Assembly (NCBI GenBank): GCA_004794785.1 | Contig: SJOL01001184.1 | Location: 15,499-79,498 of the forward strand | Length of the DNA: 64,000 nt | Direction of reading: 5' to 3' | From: Opisthorchis felineus | Taxonomy: Eukaryota > Platyhelminthes > Trematoda > Opisthorchiida > Opisthorchiidae | Part shown: one piece after another, positions 60,841 to 64,000 of the stretch | Layout: the number at the start of each line of letters is the position of its first letter | Numbering within the stretch: position 1 is the stretch's first letter | Notes under the pieces: generated by a model | Told to the model about the DNA's origin: nothing | Database searches by the model: none | The model's input: only the letters and a program-made list of their open reading frames with translations | Position numbers and translations under genes: made by a program

Positions 60841-61330
60841 ATGAGGAAGGGAATTTCGTTGAGGTACCCCATCTTGAGCCTTTGACTCAAAAGTTTGACC
60901 CACAAGGCAGTGGAAGGATGTAGGGTTGTGTTCGGCAACCCTGCCCCTAGCTTCTGACTCAAAAGTATGACTCACGAGGCAGTGGGAGGATGTAGGGTTA
61001 TCTTCGGGGACCCTGCCACTAGCCTTTAACTCAAAAGTGTGACCCGCCAGACAACGGACAGTAGGGTTTTCTTTGGGTACCCTGCCCGGCTGCAGGAGGT
61101 TGGCCCAACCCGAGGTCGCAAGGGAGTAGGGCATTACGCTCTCACCCGTGATGCGACTGCCCACAATAGGTGCCTTCTGAGCAGCACCAAACTCTTTGGT
61201 TTTAAAAGTACTTCGACAGTATTGAATAATGCGCCGGTGGTCACGGTCAACCGTTGGGCGACCGGAGTGTGCGGTTTTTAGGGCCAAACTTTTCTAACTC
61301 GTCAATCCTCGAGGGAGGGCAGCATCGCTG
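60841..61330 (+). repeat. GC-rich repeat R3, copy 3, with 72-bp tandem units
   Basis: Three successive units begin with CTCAAAAGT at 60886, 60958 and 61030, an exact 72-bp spacing; the third is partly deleted. Each carries GACCCRCNAGGCAG, GTAGGGTT and ACCCTGCC. The remainder to 61330 matches the R3 copies at 4.74-5.02 and 52.03-52.27 kb. Confidence 0.85.
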
Positions 61331-61599
61331 CTTCAATGAATACGGACATGCTGGTCACCTGGGGGAAACACCTTACTGCCTTTACACCCCTATAGCAGGA
61401 CAGGACATCTCTGCCCCCAGGCCGCCGCGTAGCACGATTACGCGTAGTCCGGGGTCTCGCTGCTGTTGGTCTGACTGCTCCCCTTTGACGTTCCTGACAT
61501 GGTTGCACCTTGCGGAACGAAGTTCCAGCCAGTGTAGCCCGTAAGGTCATTGCAGCACTTAAGCCCGATCACCAGGTCAAGGTGACAGTTTTAGGTCTG

Positions 61600-61670
61600 G
61601 AGCGGCAGTACGGCAACGAAGCAGTGTTGAACACTGATGTAATGCAGTCGACGATGATGATGGTGACTGC
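61600..61670. repeat. LINE 3'UTR-like repeat
   Basis: GAAGCAGTGTTGAACACTGATG followed by a GAT-rich run matches 35885-35935, which follows a LINE RT, and more loosely 17176-17238. Confidence 0.5.
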
Positions 61671-61679
61671 AGCAGGCGT

Positions 61680-61890
61680 ACGGTGTTGACAATTGTCCGC
61701 ATCTCTATTCCAGTCCTAGAATGCCGCCCAGTTGAGCCTCAGCAGTGTTAAGTCTACTATTTGCGCATTCATATCCCCGACAACCACAACAATATCTAGG
61801 CTCTTAGCTCTCCGCAACAATATGCTCAAAGCACCGTGCATCACAGCTCCGGTCTGTTGGGGCGTAAAAAGAAACACTAAAAACTTAGCG
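61680..61890 (-). mobile_element. LINE endonuclease scrap
   Basis: On - reads QQTGAVMHGALSILLRRAKS and LDIVVVVGDMNAQIVDLTLL, the GDMNAQ active-site block of an APE-type endonuclease. It is a second copy, separate from the LINE ending at 60520, and is cut off by the SINE at 61936. Confidence 0.7.
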
Positions 61891-61935
61891 ACTATCGGAG
61901 CGTTTATGGAATGCTCTCACAGATGTTGCCAAACA

Positions 61936-62096
61936 AGCCGCGAATTTACTAACCGGAAGGTCCGTGGTTCGAACCCGACCACTGCCTCTCGACTTCCCCT
62001 GTCTTTTCTTGGGCAACCTGGCAGTATCCCAGCCCTCATGCTTCCTTCTGGTGGCATGGCAGTTAGGCACCGAAAAGGTGCTACAGATGAACGACA
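61936..62096 (+). repeat. tRNA-derived SINE, 5'-truncated
   Basis: Begins at GCGAATTTACTAACCGGAAG (A box lost), has B box GGTTCGAACCCGACC, and ends CACCGAAAAGGTGCTACAGATG. It is on the + strand, unlike the intronic copies. Confidence 0.88.
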
Positions 62097-62099
62097 ACA

Positions 62100-62535
62100 G
62101 AACGGCCAACACGAGGTTTTTGGAACAGCAGAGTTAGACAACCAGGAACGAGCGGAAACATACGGTGAGATCAGTTCAACCATCGTACTTGGGTATTGAA
62201 TCCTTGTTTCCGAGATACATCATATATCAGTAGGAAGCGAGTCTGGAGTATGTACAAGAGCAGTTTGTTATCCGGCTTCTTTCAAGGTACGAATGTTAAA
62301 AACTGCCAGCTGAACTGAGCGTCAAGTCCTGACTACGAAGCGTCTACGGCGGTGGCAGCCGAGTTAACCATAGATATTGCAGCTAACAGCAGTGGGGGGC
62401 GAACGGATCACTTAGCCCTTAGGAATGGGCCTACTGGGATACCCTCAGCAACGGGGTGAGGAGGTAGAGACGACTATGCGAAGGGGCAAGAGAGGAGGAG
62501 ACAGACTCGTGAGAATCAAGATGGGGTTCCCCTGG
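62100..62535. other. stretch with no supported feature
   Basis: Nothing recognised between the SINE and the next LINE fragment. Confidence 0.4.
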
Positions 62536-62539
62536 CCCA

Positions 62540-63300
62540 GGATGCATTGAACACATGTTCACTTTGACACAAGTTCTTGAACAGTGCCAGTCTTTCAAAC
62601 GTCCCACTTTGGTCGCTTCCTCGAATCTGAAAGCTGGTTTTGACTGTGTCGATCGTCGGAAACCTTGGCGGTGTCTGGTGACCACAGGTGCCCATTCCAA
62701 ATTGATATCCCTTGTGAGGGCACTGTATGCGGACTCCAGTGGACGGGTACGAGCATGGAGCAAGCTTTCTCTCAAGTTCACCACATCCAGTGGTGTAAGA
62801 CAAGGCTGCCATCTCTCACCTCTCCTCATCAACCTTCTTATTGATGTACTAATTTAACTTTCTCTGTCTCTGAAACCTAGGGAGTCGAAATGCTCCAGGA
62901 CATTTCATTCATCGAGTATGCTGACAATATTCCTTCCCTCTGCTAAGATTCTTCAAAAAGGAAAGCCACTTTAAATAATCCGAACAATTCTGCCGCACGG
63001 TTTGGTATGCGCTTCATACCTGCAAAATGTAAAGTGCTGCTACAAGACTGGGTGGGATCAAACCCAAACCTCATGCTCTTGCCACGTGATGATTGCGGTT
63101 GGGAAGTGGCTTGTGGTTTGGAAAGTGAAATGCTTGCGGCTGATGATATATTATGAGCCAAGGATGCAGGCCGACCCTGATGGATGTTACGCCTCCGTCC
63201 CTCCTCGATGGTGAACACGTTCATCCAGACATCTGATCACCGGTACGCCAAACAATCCAACGGTGGCTCGGAATATCGTTGGAGAGCGCTCCAGAAACCA
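62540..63300 (+). mobile_element. LINE fragment, RT
   Basis: 62555-62857 reads MFTLTQVLEQCQSFKRPTLV, SNLKAGFDCVDRRKPW, FTTSSGVRQGCHLSPLLINL. Then, frame-shifted, IEYADN-like sequence (62910), ARFGMRFIPAKCKVLLQDW-like pieces around 62995-63055, and further remnants to about 63300. Decayed. Confidence 0.8.
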
Positions 63301-63309
63301 AAGAACGAT

Positions 63310-64000
63310 GGCATTTTGAAGTGACTTCACTCAGCTATGGAGACAATTTTGCTACATCCATCAACATCACACTTACCTTGTTAGACGCCATAATTTCGGA
63401 CAGTTATATTTTGACGTATCAGAAAGATCACTTATGTGTCGCCGAGACCACTCAGAAAACAGAAGCAGAGAAGACGAGGCCATGCATCTGCTGTTCTGTA
63501 AATCTTACGGCACTTAGATTATTTACATGTATGATAAATTATTGACAAAGTAGTGGGGAAAGCATTCCCTCACATGCACATCCGAGCAAGGACATATGAA
63601 AGCGCGTGTATAAAGTTTTCACATAAATGTACCAATGAAAACTCACCCTTACGCCAAAATCTGATAGTAACAGAAGCTTCAAGCGACAAACTGTAAAAAA
63701 ACATTCGACAAGGCCGCGCACCGCATACAGATTGGATAGCCCGCCTTGAAAGTAGCCAAATTTTTCAGCATGATAACAAAAAGTTTAACATATAGGAAGA
63801 GAACAGAAGAGGACAAATCGTATCATTAAACAGCGCAATAAGAGCCGTATCAAAAATTATTTCCTCATTATCAAGAGTTCTTTCATCGTAAGCGCGTGAT
63901 ACGAACTTTTGCGCAGGTTCACAAGCTCACTTGGATGATACAATAACCGCCACTCAGAGGAACAACCAAAATGTTCCAGAAGCCAGAGCCCAACCATGAG
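63310..64000. other. right-hand end, nothing assigned
   Basis: AT-rich sequence. The frame at 63279-63545 (+) begins in LINE-like sequence and shows no domain. No host gene seen. Confidence 0.35.

Noticed and set aside
60886..61090. 72-bp tandem units as a CRISPR array
   Set aside because: The units have no repeat-spacer structure, number only three, and sit in a eukaryotic repeat.

Overview
The window is eukaryotic nuclear DNA, most likely from a digenean flatworm. The organism call is inference. It rests on introns of 35-44 nt sitting beside introns of many kilobases, on dense decayed LINE and Penelope-like retroelements of the kind found in flukes, and on a tRNA-derived SINE whose accidental translation (GFEPRTF...) I associate with Clonorchis/Opisthorchis sequences. 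Nothing looks bacterial: there are no operons and no Shine-Dalgarno signals. Most long open frames are shadows of retroelements.

Two host genes can be read exon by exon. On the left, + strand 615-1435, is a compact four-exon gene for a 230-residue nuclear protein with an N-terminal DEK_C domain and a C-terminal SWIB domain. Two of its three introns are only 35-36 nt. Converging on it from the right is a 44-kb gene on the - strand (55774 down to 11571). It encodes a SETD1/Set1-type histone H3K4 methyltransferase. I could follow 16 exons with matching splice phases through an N-terminal conserved segment, RRM, a disordered region with an AT-hook-like exon, a conserved helical segment, n-SET with the WDR5-binding Win motif, SET and post-SET, giving about 1884 residues. 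Both genes act in chromatin: SETD1 as the catalytic subunit of COMPASS, the DEK_C/SWIB protein as a probable chromatin or transcription accessory factor. They are arranged tail to tail.

The rest is repeats. SETD1 introns hold LINE fragments of several families, a broken Penelope-like element with RT and GIY-YIG motifs, six SINE copies all lying in the same sense as SETD1, and a dispersed 280-bp repeat. The gap between the two genes (1.5-11 kb) holds a LINE fragment, a LINE 3' end, a SINE and unassigned ORFs. Upstream of SETD1 (55.8-64 kb) lies the best-preserved LINE (57.46-60.5 kb, - strand). Next to its endonuclease end is a GC-rich repeat with 72-bp tandem units, and the same repeat recurs beside two other LINE endonuclease ends.

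Exon coordinates were worked out by hand from the sequence. A transcript alignment would settle the exons in phase-0 gaps, the true 5' ends, and the unrecognised ORFs.
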